A stretch of 64,000 nucleotides of DNA, taken from assembly GCA_022844225.1 (NCBI GenBank), contig JALHMC010000012.1, positions 25,992 to 89,991 of the forward strand, in the 5' to 3' direction. The notes below the pieces were generated by a model. The model saw only the letters and a list, made by a program, of their open reading frames with translations. It was not told where the DNA came from and searched no databases. The stretch's first letter is position 1, and each line of letters starts with the position of its first letter. The DNA comes from Hyphomicrobiaceae bacterium. GTDB taxonomy: Bacteria; Pseudomonadota; Alphaproteobacteria; Rhizobiales; Hyphomicrobiaceae. Made by a program: the position numbers and the translations under genes. Below, one piece after another: positions 1 through 11,279 of this stretch.

Positions 1-12
1 CTGGCTCGGGCC

Positions 13-825
13 ATGGCGCGGCAGGGCGAGCGAGAAGGCTCAGTCGAGGCTCTGCGTCAGGCCGCCCAGGCATTCCGCGACGCGGCGGCTGTCGTCTCGG
101 CCGATAAGCTGCCCGGCGATCACGCCAGCATCCAGATGAGCCTCGGCGGTGTGCTTCTCGCGATCGAGGAACGCGAAGGTGGCGCTGCACTGCTCGACGA
201 AGCCGCCACGGCCTATCGTACCGCGATCGGATTGATGGACAGCGAGGCGGACTCGGATCGATGGGGCGAGGCGCAGTTGAACCTTGGCCTCGCGCTGCTG
301 GGCCTAGGAGAACAAACGCGATCGGCGCCGCAGCTCGAGGACGCCATCGCAGCCTTCCGGGCGGCCATCGAGGCGACACCCCGAGTCAAGGTCCCGCGCA
401 GGTGGGCACTGACCCAGATGAACCTCGGCAACGCGCTCGCCGCCCTCGGAGATCGCGACGAGACAGGCACCGCGCTGCTTGACGAAGCCATCGAAGCCTA
501 CAATCTCGCGCTCGAGGAGCTGCTGTCAGAGGCGGAGCCGCTCAAGTGGGCGATCACGCAGATGAATCTCGGGACGGCGCTGATCCGGCTGGGGGAGCGC
601 AAGGACCGGCGCCGCTACTGGCTGGCTGCTGCGGCAGCACTGGTTCCGGCGCTCGAGGTCTTCGAGCAGCAGGGGGCCGACGATCTCGCGGAGATGACGC
701 GGCAAAATCTGCGGCGCTTCCAGGACAGCTGGGACAGCTTTCTCGCGCCACAGGGTGCGTCACCTGGTGCCACCGAGACCCCCAAGACGACGCCGGAGCG
801 GCCACGACTGGCGCAGGCCGGCTGA
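13..825 (+). CDS. Tetratricopeptide-repeat protein, probably truncated by the window edge
   Basis: Repeated TPR-like units (AxxxLGxALxxLGxRxxxxxxLxEAIxAYxxAL). The frame is open upstream of the ATG to base 1, so the true start may lie outside the window. Confidence 0.75.
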   Translation: MARQGEREGSVEALRQAAQAFRDAAAVVSADKLPGDHASIQMSLGGVLLAIEEREGGAALLDEAATAYRTAIGLMDSEADSDRWGEAQLNLGLALLGLGEQTRSAPQLEDAIAAFRAAIEATPRVKVPRRWALTQMNLGNALAALGDRDETGTALLDEAIEAYNLALEELLSEAEPLKWAITQMNLGTALIRLGERKDRRRYWLAAAAALVPALEVFEQQGADDLAEMTRQNLRRFQDSWDSFLAPQGASPGATETPKTTPERPRLAQAG

Positions 826-920
826 GCGGACTGGGTGCGCCGGAGGCCGGACGCCTTGTGCTGGACGACGGTTTGGTCGAAATTGCGCGCCCGGCCACAT
901 TCGCCGTCGACTGGGACGCC

Positions 921-2339
921 ATGAAGATCGTGCTCGCGCTCATTCTGATGCTGCTTACCGGGTTCGGTCTTCCCGTTACGCCGGCGCGCGGGCAGACGGG
1001 CGAGTCCGGGAGCGTGCTGGATCCGTTTCCCGAGGGCGACCGGTATCGCGTGCAAACCTGGGGCGACCAGATGGCCGCGGGCTTGCTCGAGGGGCTTTCC
1101 GAGCAGTTGGCCGACGAGCCACGCCTCCAAATCGAACCCAAGCAGCGATGGCTCAACGGGCTAATCAGGGTCGACGTCGACCAGGAAGCCGTGACGATCG
1201 ACCGCGCGCTCGCCAGCGGCGCGCCACACATCGTGGTGTTGATGCTCGGGGCGGAGGATCGGCTGGCACTGCGGCGCGCTAATGGGCGGCGGATGGCGGT
1301 CGGCAGTGATGAATGGAAAGCCGAATACGCGCGCCGTATCGACGTGATCATGCGCGTCCTGCGCAAGCGCTCCGTGGCGGTGTTCTGGGTGGGCCTGCCT
1401 ATCATGCGCCGCCAGGACGCGACGGACGACGCGGAGATGATCAACGAGCTGGTTCGCAACCGCGCGCTCGCGAACGGTGTGCGTTTCATCGACATTTTCG
1501 GCAGCTTCGCCGATGCGGATCGCAACTACAGCTCTCACGGACCGGATCTTGCGGGCAAGATGCGCCTGCTGCGCGACCAGGACGGCGTGCATTTTTCGGG
1601 GGCGGGTTACCGCAAGCTCGCCTATTTCGTAGAGCGTGAGCTCAAGCGGGCGGCGGCGCAGGCCTGGGACGAGAGAATGATCCCATTGGCGGGCACCGAA
1701 GCCGAGCAGGCACGTGTGCGACCACCGGCAACGGTCAAGCTGGCTCCGCTGGCCGCCTCCGGCGCAAGAACCGGCACGCCGGGTGTCGACGGAGGGCGCG
1801 CGGCCCGCGCAGGTCCAGACGATGCAGGCGGTGGAGTCAGGGCCGAGACCAGCCGGGTCACCTTGCGCACGATCGGAGCCCAGGGGCGGGAGGAGAGCGT
1901 CACGCTCGAGATCGTGAGGCCCGCGATCCCGGCATCGGTCATCTCGCTGATGACGCGTCGGGAATCCAATGACAAGCCGACCCATGTCGGCGATTCCGTA
2001 ATGACCGAGATCCTCGGAGGATTGACCGTCGTATCCTCGGTCACGTCGCTCGGTGGAGCCGGCGAGCGGCGAAGGCTGGGAACGGACCTGACGACGCCGA
2101 TGCACCGCGTCCTGCTGCGCGGTGAGAGCCTGCCGCCCAAGCCGGGACGGTCCGATGACATGCCGTGGCCGCGACCTGAACCCGTGCTCGATCCCCGGCT
2201 GTCACGACCGCTGACCGCCGAGCCGACGGCCGCGATCGATACGGCAAGCGTACCGGCGGCGCGCAAAGCTCCTGACCCGGTCTATGGGCCCCCGCTGCCG
2301 CGGCGGCCCAGTACAGGCTTCGATTCTGAACGCAGGTAA
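921..2339 (+). CDS. DUF459/SGNH-hydrolase-like secreted protein
   Basis: Start at ATG 921 (MKIVLALILMLLTGFGLPVTPARG signal peptide). Contains IVVLMLGAEDR..., VFWVGLPIMR and DGVHFSGAGYRKLA, as in DUF459 proteins. The track start at 546 overlaps the upstream TPR gene. Confidence 0.75.
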   Translation: MKIVLALILMLLTGFGLPVTPARGQTGESGSVLDPFPEGDRYRVQTWGDQMAAGLLEGLSEQLADEPRLQIEPKQRWLNGLIRVDVDQEAVTIDRALASGAPHIVVLMLGAEDRLALRRANGRRMAVGSDEWKAEYARRIDVIMRVLRKRSVAVFWVGLPIMRRQDATDDAEMINELVRNRALANGVRFIDIFGSFADADRNYSSHGPDLAGKMRLLRDQDGVHFSGAGYRKLAYFVERELKRAAAQAWDERMIPLAGTEAEQARVRPPATVKLAPLAASGARTGTPGVDGGRAARAGPDDAGGGVRAETSRVTLRTIGAQGREESVTLEIVRPAIPASVISLMTRRESNDKPTHVGDSVMTEILGGLTVVSSVTSLGGAGERRRLGTDLTTPMHRVLLRGESLPPKPGRSDDMPWPRPEPVLDPRLSRPLTAEPTAAIDTASVPAARKAPDPVYGPPLPRRPSTGFDSERR

Positions 2340-2370
2340 AGATAGCGCGTGGCCGTTCCGCTCGAGAGGG

Positions 2371-3369
2371 TCAATGACCTTGCTTTAGAGCATCCCACCA
2401 GGCGCAGTGACCGCTCGAACCAAGGTGGTAGTTGCCTTCGGCCACCTGTACGGGCTGGCGCAGCCCGGCTTCGGCGGCACGAGCGCGGGCCTCGCGGCGG
2501 GCAGCCAGTATCTCCGGTGACGCGGAGACGGGATCGTGGCCCCAGAGGCTGCCGCCATAGGACATCTCCGACGGTGACCACGCCTCAATGTCGATCAAGC
2601 GTCCTCCCCACCCATACTCGATCAGGAAATCATCCGGCGTGCTGGCGTAGAACGAGGTCATCAGATCGTTGGTGTGGCGGCCGAGGCTGACGGCCAGGCG
2701 GTCGTGAAGATTGGCGAGATCCAAGGCCTGCCCCACGTCGTCGAGCATGCCCACCTCCATCATGATGTGATGGATGCCTTCGCGGCCGGTCTGCAGGAGC
2801 GCGAGGCTGTGCTGGCGCGGGTTGAGGTGAAAGAAGTAGGCCGTGAACGGCTTCACCATGTAGTCGCTGATCCGGAATCCGAGCACGTCGCGATAGAACG
2901 GCACGAGATCCCCGGCCTTTTTCACGTGCAGCACGGCGTGGCCCATGCCCAGCGCGCCAGTGCGGAAACCGGAAATCGATCGACCGGGCTTGAACGGTTG
3001 ATCGATGCCGATCGGCCCATGGAAGGCTTCGAGAGCGTTACCAACCGGATCGGAGAAGCGAATTGCAGACGTCACGCCGCGCAACTCAGCGTCTGCGTCG
3101 GAAACACGACGGACCTTGACCTGACGAGCCTCGAGCCGTGCCGCCAATTGATCCAACGCGGATGCGTCGGGCACCTCGAAGCCGAACGCCGTCACATCGG
3201 CGTCGGTCGAAGATACGAGGATGCGCTGGCGCCGATCGTCCATCCTGAGCTTGAGGGTCGTGGGCGTGCGCTCGACCACTTCGAGGCCGAGGAACTTGGG
3301 ACCGTACTCGGCCCAATCATCGAGCTTCTGAGAACGTACACCGAAGTAGCCGAACGACTGGATTTCCAT
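2371..3369 (-). CDS. Extradiol-type ring-cleavage dioxygenase (BphC/glyoxalase fold)
   Basis: MEIQSFGYFGVRSQKLDDWAEYGPKFLGLEV...GHAVLHVKKAGDLVPFYRDVLGFRISDY...IHHIMMEV...FLIEYGWGGRLID; two VOC modules. Confidence 0.85.
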   Translation of the reverse strand: MEIQSFGYFGVRSQKLDDWAEYGPKFLGLEVVERTPTTLKLRMDDRRQRILVSSTDADVTAFGFEVPDASALDQLAARLEARQVKVRRVSDADAELRGVTSAIRFSDPVGNALEAFHGPIGIDQPFKPGRSISGFRTGALGMGHAVLHVKKAGDLVPFYRDVLGFRISDYMVKPFTAYFFHLNPRQHSLALLQTGREGIHHIMMEVGMLDDVGQALDLANLHDRLAVSLGRHTNDLMTSFYASTPDDFLIEYGWGGRLIDIEAWSPSEMSYGGSLWGHDPVSASPEILAARREARARAAEAGLRQPVQVAEGNYHLGSSGHCAWWDALKQGH

Positions 3370-3409
3370 TGGTCGCCTCCTACCGAACCGGGCCACTCCG
3401 ACCCCGCGT

Positions 3410-4297
3410 CTATTCCGCTGCCTGCGTTCCGAAATAGCGAACTTTCGCCCCACGCTGGTTCTCGTAGATCGACCCCTGCGCTTTCGCCGGCGGCAGCGGT
3501 ATACGAACCGGCGCCGGCCTGACCCGAGGCTCGACGGTTGGGTTGCCGAGAACGATGCGGCTGTTGAACTCGGCGAAGTCGGTGACCCCCATGAGCGGCC
3601 AAGCATCTGCGGCCGCATATTCGAACAGCAACAGGCGGCGCGGTTTCGTCGACGTGTTCTGAGCGGAGCCGTGCAGCGTGCGGGCGTGATGGATCGACAT
3701 CGAGCCGGCCTTGCCGATCATCGGGACCGCCTTGTCGAATGCGATCTGGTTCAGTTCGCCGGTGATGGCGCCGCAGAAGGCGCCTTCGGCGTGGTGGTCG
3801 TACAGACGGCCGCGATGCGAGCCCGGAATCATGAGCATCGGCCCATTCTCCAGATCACAATCGTCGAGCAGGATGCCTGTCGCGAGGACATCGTCGTTGG
3901 TGTGGGGATAGAACGCCCAATCCTGGTGCCACTCGACGGGAGCGCCGTAGCCGGCCGACTTCATGTTGAGCTTCGAACCGTGGAGGCGGATGTTGGGCCC
4001 GATCAACGCTGCGAGCGTCGCGGTCAACCCGGGATGGCGGACGAGATCGCGGAAATAATCGAAGTGCTTGTGCGGCGTCTTGATGCGGCGGACCTTCGGG
4101 CTCTGCCGGGTGTGGCCGTCCTCGAGATCGTAAATGTCGGTGTGGCCCGTGACGTCGGCGGCGCCAGCGACGATCTCGTCGACGACACGGCGTAGCTCGG
4201 CGACCTCGGCGGGGCTCAACGCGTCAGGCACCAAGAGGTAGCCGTTCTCACTATAGAAATCGACCTGCTCCGGCGTCAGCATCGGCGTCTCCTGCAT
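3410..4297 (-). CDS. Phytanoyl-CoA dioxygenase (PhyH) family protein
   Basis: EWHQDWAFYPHTNDDVLATGILLDDCDLENGPMLMIPGSHRG...SIHHARTLHGSAQNTS; Fe(II)/2OG HxD...H pattern. Confidence 0.85.
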   Translation of the reverse strand: MQETPMLTPEQVDFYSENGYLLVPDALSPAEVAELRRVVDEIVAGAADVTGHTDIYDLEDGHTRQSPKVRRIKTPHKHFDYFRDLVRHPGLTATLAALIGPNIRLHGSKLNMKSAGYGAPVEWHQDWAFYPHTNDDVLATGILLDDCDLENGPMLMIPGSHRGRLYDHHAEGAFCGAITGELNQIAFDKAVPMIGKAGSMSIHHARTLHGSAQNTSTKPRRLLLFEYAAADAWPLMGVTDFAEFNSRIVLGNPTVEPRVRPAPVRIPLPPAKAQGSIYENQRGAKVRYFGTQAAE

Positions 4298-4418
4298 ATT
4301 ATTGCCGTAAGGCTAGCACCACTCGCGTGGGCCGGGAAATGGGATGTTGGGGAGTTGGTGGCCGACGTGCTATCGACGGGCCGTTGTGCACCGCAATGAG
4401 CAGCCTGGAGACACGCGC

Positions 4419-5831
4419 ATGCGCCGTGAACGCAAAGCCAAGATCATCGCGACCCTGGGTCCAGCCAGCTCCGATCCGGCGATGATCGAGAAGCTGTTCG
4501 ATGCCGGCGCCGACGTGTTTCGGTTGAATTTCAGCCACGGCACCAAGGACGATCACAAGCATCGCCTCGACATCATCCGAGCGCTCGAGACGAAAAAGGG
4601 CCGGCCGATTGGCATTCTGCAGGATCTGCAGGGGCCGAAGATCCGCATCGGCACGCTGAAAGCCGGTCCAGTGACACTGGTCAGGGGCGAGGAACTGGAG
4701 TTCCGGCTCGATCGGGAACCCGGCGACGCCAAGTCGGTGGCGCTGCCGCATCCGGAAGTGTTCGAGAACATGATGCCGGGACACCGCATCATGATCGACG
4801 ATGGCAAGTTGCAGCTCGAGTGCATCGGTTGCGAGAGCGACCGAATCCGGGCGCGCATCGTGATCGGTGGCATGCTGTCCGACCGCAAGGGCGTGAACCT
4901 GCCGCAGACGGAACTCGCCATATCGCCGCTGACGCCGAAGGATCGCGAGGACCTGGCTTTCGGCCTCAACATGGGCGTCGACTGGGTGGCGCTGTCCTTC
5001 GTGCAGCGGCCTTCGGACGTGATCGAGGCACAGGCCCTGATCAAGGGGCGTGCGGGTGTCATGGCCAAGATCGAGAAGCCGGCGGCGCTGGGGCGGATGG
5101 ACGACATCGTGGCGTTGGTCGATGCCGTGATGGTGGCCCGTGGCGATCTCGGCGTCGAAATCCCGCCTGAGGATGTGCCGGGCCGGCAGAAGGAGCTGGT
5201 GAGGCTCTGCCGTCATGCCGGCAAGCCGGTGGTGGTGGCGACCCAGATGCTCGAATCGATGATCAAGTCGCCGTCGCCGACGCGAGCCGAGGCTTCTGAC
5301 GTTGCCACCGCGATTTACGACAGCGCGGACGCGGTGATGCTTTCGGCCGAGTCCGCCTCGGGCGACTGGCCGGTCGAGGCGGTGTCGATGATGAGCCGGA
5401 TCATCGAGCATACCGAGCAGCACAAGCTCTATCGGTCGATCATCGAAGCGTTGCAGCCGAGCCCGGAAAGTACGACGCCGCATGCGGTCGCCGCAGCGGC
5501 CGCCGATATCGCCGATGCGATCGGGGCGACGGCGATCGTCGCCTACACGGCGAGCGGGACAACAGCCATGCGGGCTGCCCGCAAGCGGCCGAAAGTGCCG
5601 ATCCTCAGCCTATCACCGACCGCGCTGACGGCCCGCCAGCTCGCGCTGCTCTGGGGCAACCACAGCGTAGTTTCTGAGGAAATGACGAGCTACGACGACA
5701 TGGTCGAGCGCGCCAAAGCGCACGCCGTGGAGGAGGGTTTCGCCGCGATCGGGGATCGGATCGTGATCGTCGCGGGCTTCCCGGTGGGACGGCCGGGATC
5801 GACCAACAACGTGCGGGTGGTGAGGATTTAG
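4419..5831 (+). CDS. pyk: Pyruvate kinase
   Basis: MRRERKAKIIATLGPASS...FRLNFSHG...GILQDLQGPKIRIG...MVARGDLGVEIPPEDVPGRQK...VATQMLESM. Confidence 0.97.
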   Translation: MRRERKAKIIATLGPASSDPAMIEKLFDAGADVFRLNFSHGTKDDHKHRLDIIRALETKKGRPIGILQDLQGPKIRIGTLKAGPVTLVRGEELEFRLDREPGDAKSVALPHPEVFENMMPGHRIMIDDGKLQLECIGCESDRIRARIVIGGMLSDRKGVNLPQTELAISPLTPKDREDLAFGLNMGVDWVALSFVQRPSDVIEAQALIKGRAGVMAKIEKPAALGRMDDIVALVDAVMVARGDLGVEIPPEDVPGRQKELVRLCRHAGKPVVVATQMLESMIKSPSPTRAEASDVATAIYDSADAVMLSAESASGDWPVEAVSMMSRIIEHTEQHKLYRSIIEALQPSPESTTPHAVAAAAADIADAIGATAIVAYTASGTTAMRAARKRPKVPILSLSPTALTARQLALLWGNHSVVSEEMTSYDDMVERAKAHAVEEGFAAIGDRIVIVAGFPVGRPGSTNNVRVVRI

Positions 5832-5880
5832 AGCCACCCGCTGCGCGTCTGAACTCGCGCTGACAGCCCCCTCACTCTAA

Positions 5881-5902
5881 CCCTCTCCCCGAGGGGAGAG
5901 GG
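5881..5902. terminator. Perfect 10-bp stem hairpin between convergent genes (candidate bidirectional terminator)
   Basis: CCCTCTCCCC-GA-GGGGAGAGGG lies between the pyk stop (+) and the aminotransferase stop (-). Confidence 0.5.
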
Positions 5903-5940
5903 GACGAGCACGCCCTTGAAGGGAGAGCGATTGGGCCTGC

Positions 5941-7353
5941 CTAAGCCTTCGCCAGCTTGGCGAGGTCGTCGGTGCACTCGGTGAGGGCCTTGGCGTACCG
6001 CTCGGTGGCCTCGTCGGCCTCGGCCCGGGTCATCGAGAGGGGCGGCGAGAACGACGTCGCCTCGATGTAGGGGAGCGCGCGCGACAGCACGCCATGTTCG
6101 AAAGCCTTTGCGGATAGCACCCGGTGGGCGCCGACCTTGGGGTCAAAGAAGCGCTTCGTCGCCTTGTCGGCCACGAGTTCGGCCGCGATCATCTGACCAG
6201 CGCCGCGCACATCGCCGATGAAGGGATTGTTGCCAATCCGCTCGCGCAGGATCTGCAGGAAATAGGGACCGACCTCGGCCGCCTGCTCGACCAGCTCGTC
6301 GCGCTCCATGATGTCGATGTTGACGAGGCCCAGCGACGCGCCGACCGGATGGCCAGAGTACGTGAAGCCATGCATGACCGGGCCGAACTCGGGCGAGGCC
6401 GAAGCGAGCACGTCCCAGATCTTCGATGAGATGACAGAGGCGGAGACGGGGAAGTAGGCGCTGGTGATGCCTTTCGCCAGGGTGACAATGTCGGGCTTCA
6501 GCTTCATACCGCCGGTCGCGAACCAGTGGCCGGTCCGTCCGAAGCCGGTGATGACCTCGTCAACGACGAAGAGAATGTCGTGGCGCTGCAGGAGCGGCTG
6601 CAGCTTTTCGAAGTAGCCCTTGGGCGGGATCAGCACACCGCCGGTGCCCATGATCGGCTCGGCGATGAAGGCGCCGATGGTTTCCGCGCCCTCGCGCGTG
6701 ATGACGCCTTCGATCTCGGCGATCAAGCGGTCGGTGAACTGCTCCTCACTCTCACCGGCCTTTCCGAACCGGTAGTAGTGAGGGCACGAGACGTGGATGA
6801 CGTCGTGCATCGGGAGGTCCCACGCTTTATGATAGACGGGGATGCCGGTGAGGCTGGCGGCGGCGAAGGTGAGGCCGTGGTAGCCGCCGAGGCGTGAGAT
6901 GAACTTCTTCTTCTCGGGCTTGCCGCGAAGATGGTTGTAGTAGCGGACGAGCTTGTAGTTGGTGTCGTTGGCGTCCGAGCCGCCCATGCCGAAGAACACC
7001 TTCGAGAGGTGCGGGGCATCGGACTTTTCGTGGAACAACTTGAGAACACGCTCGGCGAGGCGGATGGCAGGCTCGTTAGAGGCGCCGCCGAAGATGTGAT
7101 GGTAGGCGAGGCTCTCAACGGCCTTCTTGGCCGCCTCGGCCATCTCGGGCCGTCCGTAGCCGATGTTGACGCACCAGAGACCAGCGCCGCAGTCGATGAT
7201 ATCGCGGCCCTTCTGGTCGCGAATACGGACGCCGCGGCCGTCGGAGAAGATCACCGGGCCCTTCTTCATATGGTCGGCAATCGACGTATTGGGGTGGAAC
7301 AGGCACTCGCGATCGATGTCCTCGAGCGGGAAATTCCTCTGAGCGTCGTCCAT
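5941..7353 (-). CDS. Class III pyridoxal-phosphate aminotransferase (omega-amino acid:pyruvate type)
   Basis: [25 protein letters not shown]...[21 protein letters not shown]...[21 protein letters not shown]...[12 protein letters not shown]. Start chosen at CAT 7351-7353 ([16 protein letters not shown]). Confidence 0.92.
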   Translation of the reverse strand: MDDAQRNFPLEDIDRECLFHPNTSIADHMKKGPVIFSDGRGVRIRDQKGRDIIDCGAGLWCVNIGYGRPEMAEAAKKAVESLAYHHIFGGASNEPAIRLAERVLKLFHEKSDAPHLSKVFFGMGGSDANDTNYKLVRYYNHLRGKPEKKKFISRLGGYHGLTFAAASLTGIPVYHKAWDLPMHDVIHVSCPHYYRFGKAGESEEQFTDRLIAEIEGVITREGAETIGAFIAEPIMGTGGVLIPPKGYFEKLQPLLQRHDILFVVDEVITGFGRTGHWFATGGMKLKPDIVTLAKGITSAYFPVSASVISSKIWDVLASASPEFGPVMHGFTYSGHPVGASLGLVNIDIMERDELVEQAAEVGPYFLQILRERIGNNPFIGDVRGAGQMIAAELVADKATKRFFDPKVGAHRVLSAKAFEHGVLSRALPYIEATSFSPPLSMTRAEADEATERYAKALTECTDDLAKLAKA

Positions 7354-7821
7354 CAGGTGCTCTCCTCGGGATTGTAGATGCCGGGCCGCGATGCCGCACC
7401 GCGCGCGCCGTAGAGTTCGGAGTGGCGGCAGATTAAGGTGGGGGAAGGGCCGGGTACAGCGAAATCGGGGCCTGAAGATATGGCAAGGGCGGCTCACACG
7501 TGTCCGTGCGCATGGCGCGATTGACCAACGGCGCCCGAGAGGTGCCCCGTCGGTGCACCCAACCCGTTGACATCCCGGCAGCACTCGACCATGTTGCGTG
7601 GCAATATCTGGATCTTTGCGACCAGAGCAACCGTGTCGACTCGGGTGGACCCTGTGCCCCCCGTCATCGCGGTCAACGTTCGCCAGCGAAGGCTCGCTCG
7701 CGGACGCTTTTTGCTTTGGACGACGCAGCGATCCCGATCAAGGCCCTGCCGCCGCTTTGCGCCTGCCGCAATCGGGCGTTCTACTGACGCGAACCGGTAT
7801 GGCTTCTATCGAGGACTGGGA

Positions 7822-8466
7822 ATGCTCAAGGTCTGGGGACGGAATACGTCGATCAACGTGCAAAAGGTGATGTTTGCCGTTGGAGAGCTCGGGCTCGAGC
7901 ATGAGCGGTACGACGTCGGCGGGCCATTCGGCAAGCTCGACACACCCGAGTACGGCATGCTGAACCCCAACCGGCTGGTCCCGACGATCGACGATAATGG
8001 CTTCGTTCTCTGGGAATCGAACGCGATCATCCGCCACTTGGCGCAGCGATATGGGCGCGGGACGTTATCGCCGGCCGACGAGATGACATTCGCCAAGGCG
8101 GATGCCTGGATGGATTGGTCGCTGACGTCGCTCTACAGCGACATCATCACAACCTGCTTCCTGCAACTCGTGCGCACGCCCGCCAAGGCTCGCGACGTGT
8201 CGGCGGTGGACGCTGCGGCACGGCGGGTGGGCCAGAAGCTCGATGTCCTCAACCGCCAGCTGGCGGGCCGGGCCTATATCGTCGCCGAGCACCCGACGAT
8301 TGCCGACGTAGCAGTCGGCACGCTGATGTACCGCTATTTCAATCTGGCGGTGCCGCGGCCGCCGCTGCCGAACGTCGAAGCCTGGTACGAGCGGCTGAAG
8401 TCACGGCCGGCCTATCGCCAGCACGTGATGATCGATTTCAAGCCGATGCTGGTGGACGGCGCCTGA
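7822..8466 (+). CDS. Glutathione S-transferase family protein
   Basis: MLKVWGRNTSINVQKVMFAVGELGLEHERYDVGG...NPNRLVPTIDDNGFVLWESNAIIRHLAQRYG; GST N- and C-terminal pattern. Confidence 0.9.
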   Translation: MLKVWGRNTSINVQKVMFAVGELGLEHERYDVGGPFGKLDTPEYGMLNPNRLVPTIDDNGFVLWESNAIIRHLAQRYGRGTLSPADEMTFAKADAWMDWSLTSLYSDIITTCFLQLVRTPAKARDVSAVDAAARRVGQKLDVLNRQLAGRAYIVAEHPTIADVAVGTLMYRYFNLAVPRPPLPNVEAWYERLKSRPAYRQHVMIDFKPMLVDGA

Positions 8467-8551
8467 TGGCCGCCGACGTGAGCCGCGCGACGACGATGCC
8501 GATGCCAGCAGAAACAGACATGCCAACCGGAACGCCGGGAGCCTGAGACGC

Positions 8552-10174
8552 ATGGCCGAGCTTTTTCAATCATTGTCGAGCCGTCTGAGCGGTGTATTCG
8601 ACAAGCTGACAGGTCGGGGTTCGCTTTCCGAGAGCGACGTCAACGAGGCGATGCGCGAGGTGCGCCGGGCGCTGCTCGAAGCGGACGTGGCGCTCGACGT
8701 GGTGCGCTCGTTCACCGACAAAGTGCGAGCGAAGGCCGTCGGCGCGACCGTCCTGCGCGCGATCAAGCCCGGCCAGATGGTGGTCAAGATCGTCAATGAC
8801 GAACTTGTCGCCATGCTGGGTTCGGATGCGGAGCCGATCGACCTGATGGCGGCGCCACCGGTCGGCATCCTGATGGTCGGCCTGCAAGGCTCGGGCAAGA
8901 CGACGACCTCGGCGAAGATCGCCTACCGCCTGAAGACGCGCGACAAGAAGAAAGTGCTGATGGCGTCGCTCGATACGCGACGGCCGGCGGCGCAGGAGCA
9001 GTTGCGCGTACTCGGCACGCAGGTCGAGGTCGAGACGCTGCCGATCGTCGCCGGGCAGACGCCGTTGCAGATCGCACGGCGGGCGCAGGAGGCGGCCCGG
9101 CTGGGCGGCTACGACGTGATCATCTTCGACACGGCCGGCCGCACGACCATCGACGAGGAGTTGATGGGCGAAGTCGCTCAGGTGAAGACGATGGTCGGGC
9201 CGCACGAGGTGCTGCTCGTCGCGGATGCGCTGACGGGCCAGGACGCGGTCAACACGGCGAAGGCATTCGACTCCCGCGTCGGCGTGACAGGCATCGTGCT
9301 GACGCGCGTCGACGGCGACGGACGTGGTGGCGCCGCACTTTCGATGCGCGCGGTGACGGGCAAGCCGATCAAGCTGATGGGCGTCGGCGAGCGGTGGGAC
9401 GCACTCGAGGATTTCCATCCGAGTCGTGTTGCGAGCCGCATCCTCGGCATGGGCGACGTCGTCAGCCTCGTCGAAAAGGCCGCCGAGAACCTCGACGTCG
9501 AGAAGGCGCAAGAGATCGCGCGCAAGATGCGCAAGGGCGCCTTCGATCTCGAAGACCTCGGCGAGCAGCTCAAGCAGATGCAGAAGCTCGGCGGCATGGG
9601 CGGCGTCATGGGCATGCTGCCCGGCATGGGCAAGATGAAAGAGCAGATGAAGAGCGCCAACCTGGATGACCGCGTCATCAAAAGGCAGGGCGCCATCATC
9701 TCGTCGATGACGCCGTTCGAGCGGCGCAACCCGAAGGCGCTCGACGCCAAGCGCAAGCGGCGCATCGCGGCGGGCTCGGGTACGAAAGTCGAGGACATCA
9801 ACCGGCTCATCAAGATGCACCGGCAGATGGCCGACATGATGAAAATGATGGGCAACAACCGGGGCATGATGCAGCGCATGGCCGGGGCGCTCGGCCTCGG
9901 TGGCGGCGGCATGGGTGGTGCGCCGAGCGCGGCCGACGTCGAGCGCATGCAGGCCGAGCTTGCGCGCATGGATCCGAAGGCGCTGGAGCAGCTGCCGCCC
10001 GAGGTGCGCGAAATGCTTCCGGGGGCGAGCGGCAAAGGGGGTGCGAAGCAGCCTGCGGCTCCGGCCAAGGGACCTCTGCCCGGCCTCGCCGGCGGGTTGC
10101 GCTTGCCAGGCCTGCCCGGGCTCGGCGGCGGCGCGATGCCGAGGCTGCCCGGATTGCCGAGCAAAAAGAAATGA
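8552..10174 (+). CDS. ffh: Signal recognition particle protein Ffh (SRP54)
   Basis: [19 protein letters not shown]...[13 protein letters not shown]...[14 protein letters not shown] plus a Met-rich M domain. Confidence 0.98.
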   Translation: MAELFQSLSSRLSGVFDKLTGRGSLSESDVNEAMREVRRALLEADVALDVVRSFTDKVRAKAVGATVLRAIKPGQMVVKIVNDELVAMLGSDAEPIDLMAAPPVGILMVGLQGSGKTTTSAKIAYRLKTRDKKKVLMASLDTRRPAAQEQLRVLGTQVEVETLPIVAGQTPLQIARRAQEAARLGGYDVIIFDTAGRTTIDEELMGEVAQVKTMVGPHEVLLVADALTGQDAVNTAKAFDSRVGVTGIVLTRVDGDGRGGAALSMRAVTGKPIKLMGVGERWDALEDFHPSRVASRILGMGDVVSLVEKAAENLDVEKAQEIARKMRKGAFDLEDLGEQLKQMQKLGGMGGVMGMLPGMGKMKEQMKSANLDDRVIKRQGAIISSMTPFERRNPKALDAKRKRRIAAGSGTKVEDINRLIKMHRQMADMMKMMGNNRGMMQRMAGALGLGGGGMGGAPSAADVERMQAELARMDPKALEQLPPEVREMLPGASGKGGAKQPAAPAKGPLPGLAGGLRLPGLPGLGGGAMPRLPGLPSKKK

Positions 10175-10698
10175 GCATCGCGCCCACCATCGAGACACCG
10201 AGGCTGACGCTGCGCGAATTTCGCGCGGCCGATCACGCGCCTTACGCCGATTACCTCGCCAACGAGCGCATGATGCGGTTTCTCGGTGGCGTCGCGTCGG
10301 CGGAAGATGCGGGGCGCCGGCTGTCGATGCTGGCGGGGCACTGGGTGCTCAGGGGATACGGCCCGTTCGCGATCGAGGAGCGATCTTCGGCGCGTTTTGC
10401 CGGATATGCCGGCCCCTGGTTTCCCTACGGCTGGCCGGAGCCCGAGATCCTGTGGGGATTGCATCAGGACTTCCACGGCAAGGGTTACGCGACCGAGGCG
10501 GCCGCTGCGGCGCGGGACTGGGCCTATCGGGTGCTCGGTTGGACGACGGCGATCAGCCTCATCCATCCCGACAACCGCGCCTCTGTGGGGGTGGCCGAGC
10601 GCCTGGGCGCGCGGCCGGATGGCGAAATGACACTTCGCGGGCAGACGGTGGGCATCCACCGGCATCCCGCAGCACCACACGACAACAACCAAAACTGA
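10171..10698 (+). CDS. GNAT-family N-acetyltransferase
   Basis: [32 protein letters not shown]...[22 protein letters not shown]...[19 protein letters not shown]. Overlaps the ffh stop by 4 bp (ATGA). Confidence 0.9.
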   Translation: MSIAPTIETPRLTLREFRAADHAPYADYLANERMMRFLGGVASAEDAGRRLSMLAGHWVLRGYGPFAIEERSSARFAGYAGPWFPYGWPEPEILWGLHQDFHGKGYATEAAAAARDWAYRVLGWTTAISLIHPDNRASVGVAERLGARPDGEMTLRGQTVGIHRHPAAPHDNNQN

Positions 10699-10718
10699 CT
10701 TCAAACCAGGAGAAGACG

Positions 10719-11087
10719 ATGTCCGTGAAGATCCGACTGTCGCGTGGCGGCACCAAGAAGAAGCCCTACTATTACATCGTCGTCGCCGAGGCGACGGCGC
10801 CGCGCGACGGCCGCTACATCGAGCAGATCGGCACGCACAATCCGATGCTGCCGAAGGACCATGCCGACCGGGTCAAGATCGATCTGGATCGCGCCAAGCA
10901 CTGGATCTCCGTCGGCGCGCAGCCGACCGATCGCGTGGCTCGCTTCCTCGACAAGGCGGGTCTGCTGAAGCGCGCGGCGAAGAACAATCCCGAGAAGGCG
11001 AAGCCCGGCAAGAAGCGCCTGGAGCGCGAGGCCGCCGCCGCCGAGAAGGCCAAGGCCGCCGCCGAGTCGGGCGAGAGCGCGGCGTAA
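10719..11087 (+). CDS. rpsP: 30S ribosomal protein S16
   Basis: [43 protein letters not shown]...[25 protein letters not shown]. Preceded by AGGAGAAG. Confidence 0.98.
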   Translation: MSVKIRLSRGGTKKKPYYYIVVAEATAPRDGRYIEQIGTHNPMLPKDHADRVKIDLDRAKHWISVGAQPTDRVARFLDKAGLLKRAAKNNPEKAKPGKKRLEREAAAAEKAKAAAESGESAA

Positions 11088-11279
11088 GCTGGTTGTCACA
11101 ATCGGCTGTCAGAGTGGCTGCTTCTCCGGCGAGAACGCTCTCGCAAAGAGAGGCCACACTCCGGTAGCCGTGCTTTCCGCAAGCGATCCGGCCCTCCGCA
11201 GCGCGCCACCAGTGGGTGGCGTCTGCTACGGTCGGGACCGCAACGTCTTTTGGACCGCGCCTGTTGGTAGGGTCGACCC

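Noticed and set aside
4299-5483. 394-aa minus-strand ORF
   Set aside because: Antisense to pyruvate kinase; no domain pattern.
8466-8546. 26-codon ORF (MAADVSRATTMPMPAETDMPTGTPGA) between the GST gene and ffh
   Set aside because: Low-complexity, no conserved pattern, and no independent evidence for translation.
8570-10198. 542-aa minus-strand ORF (and 9178..10704 minus)
   Set aside because: Antisense to ffh, which is unambiguous. His/Arg/Leu-rich composition is typical of high-GC shadow ORFs.
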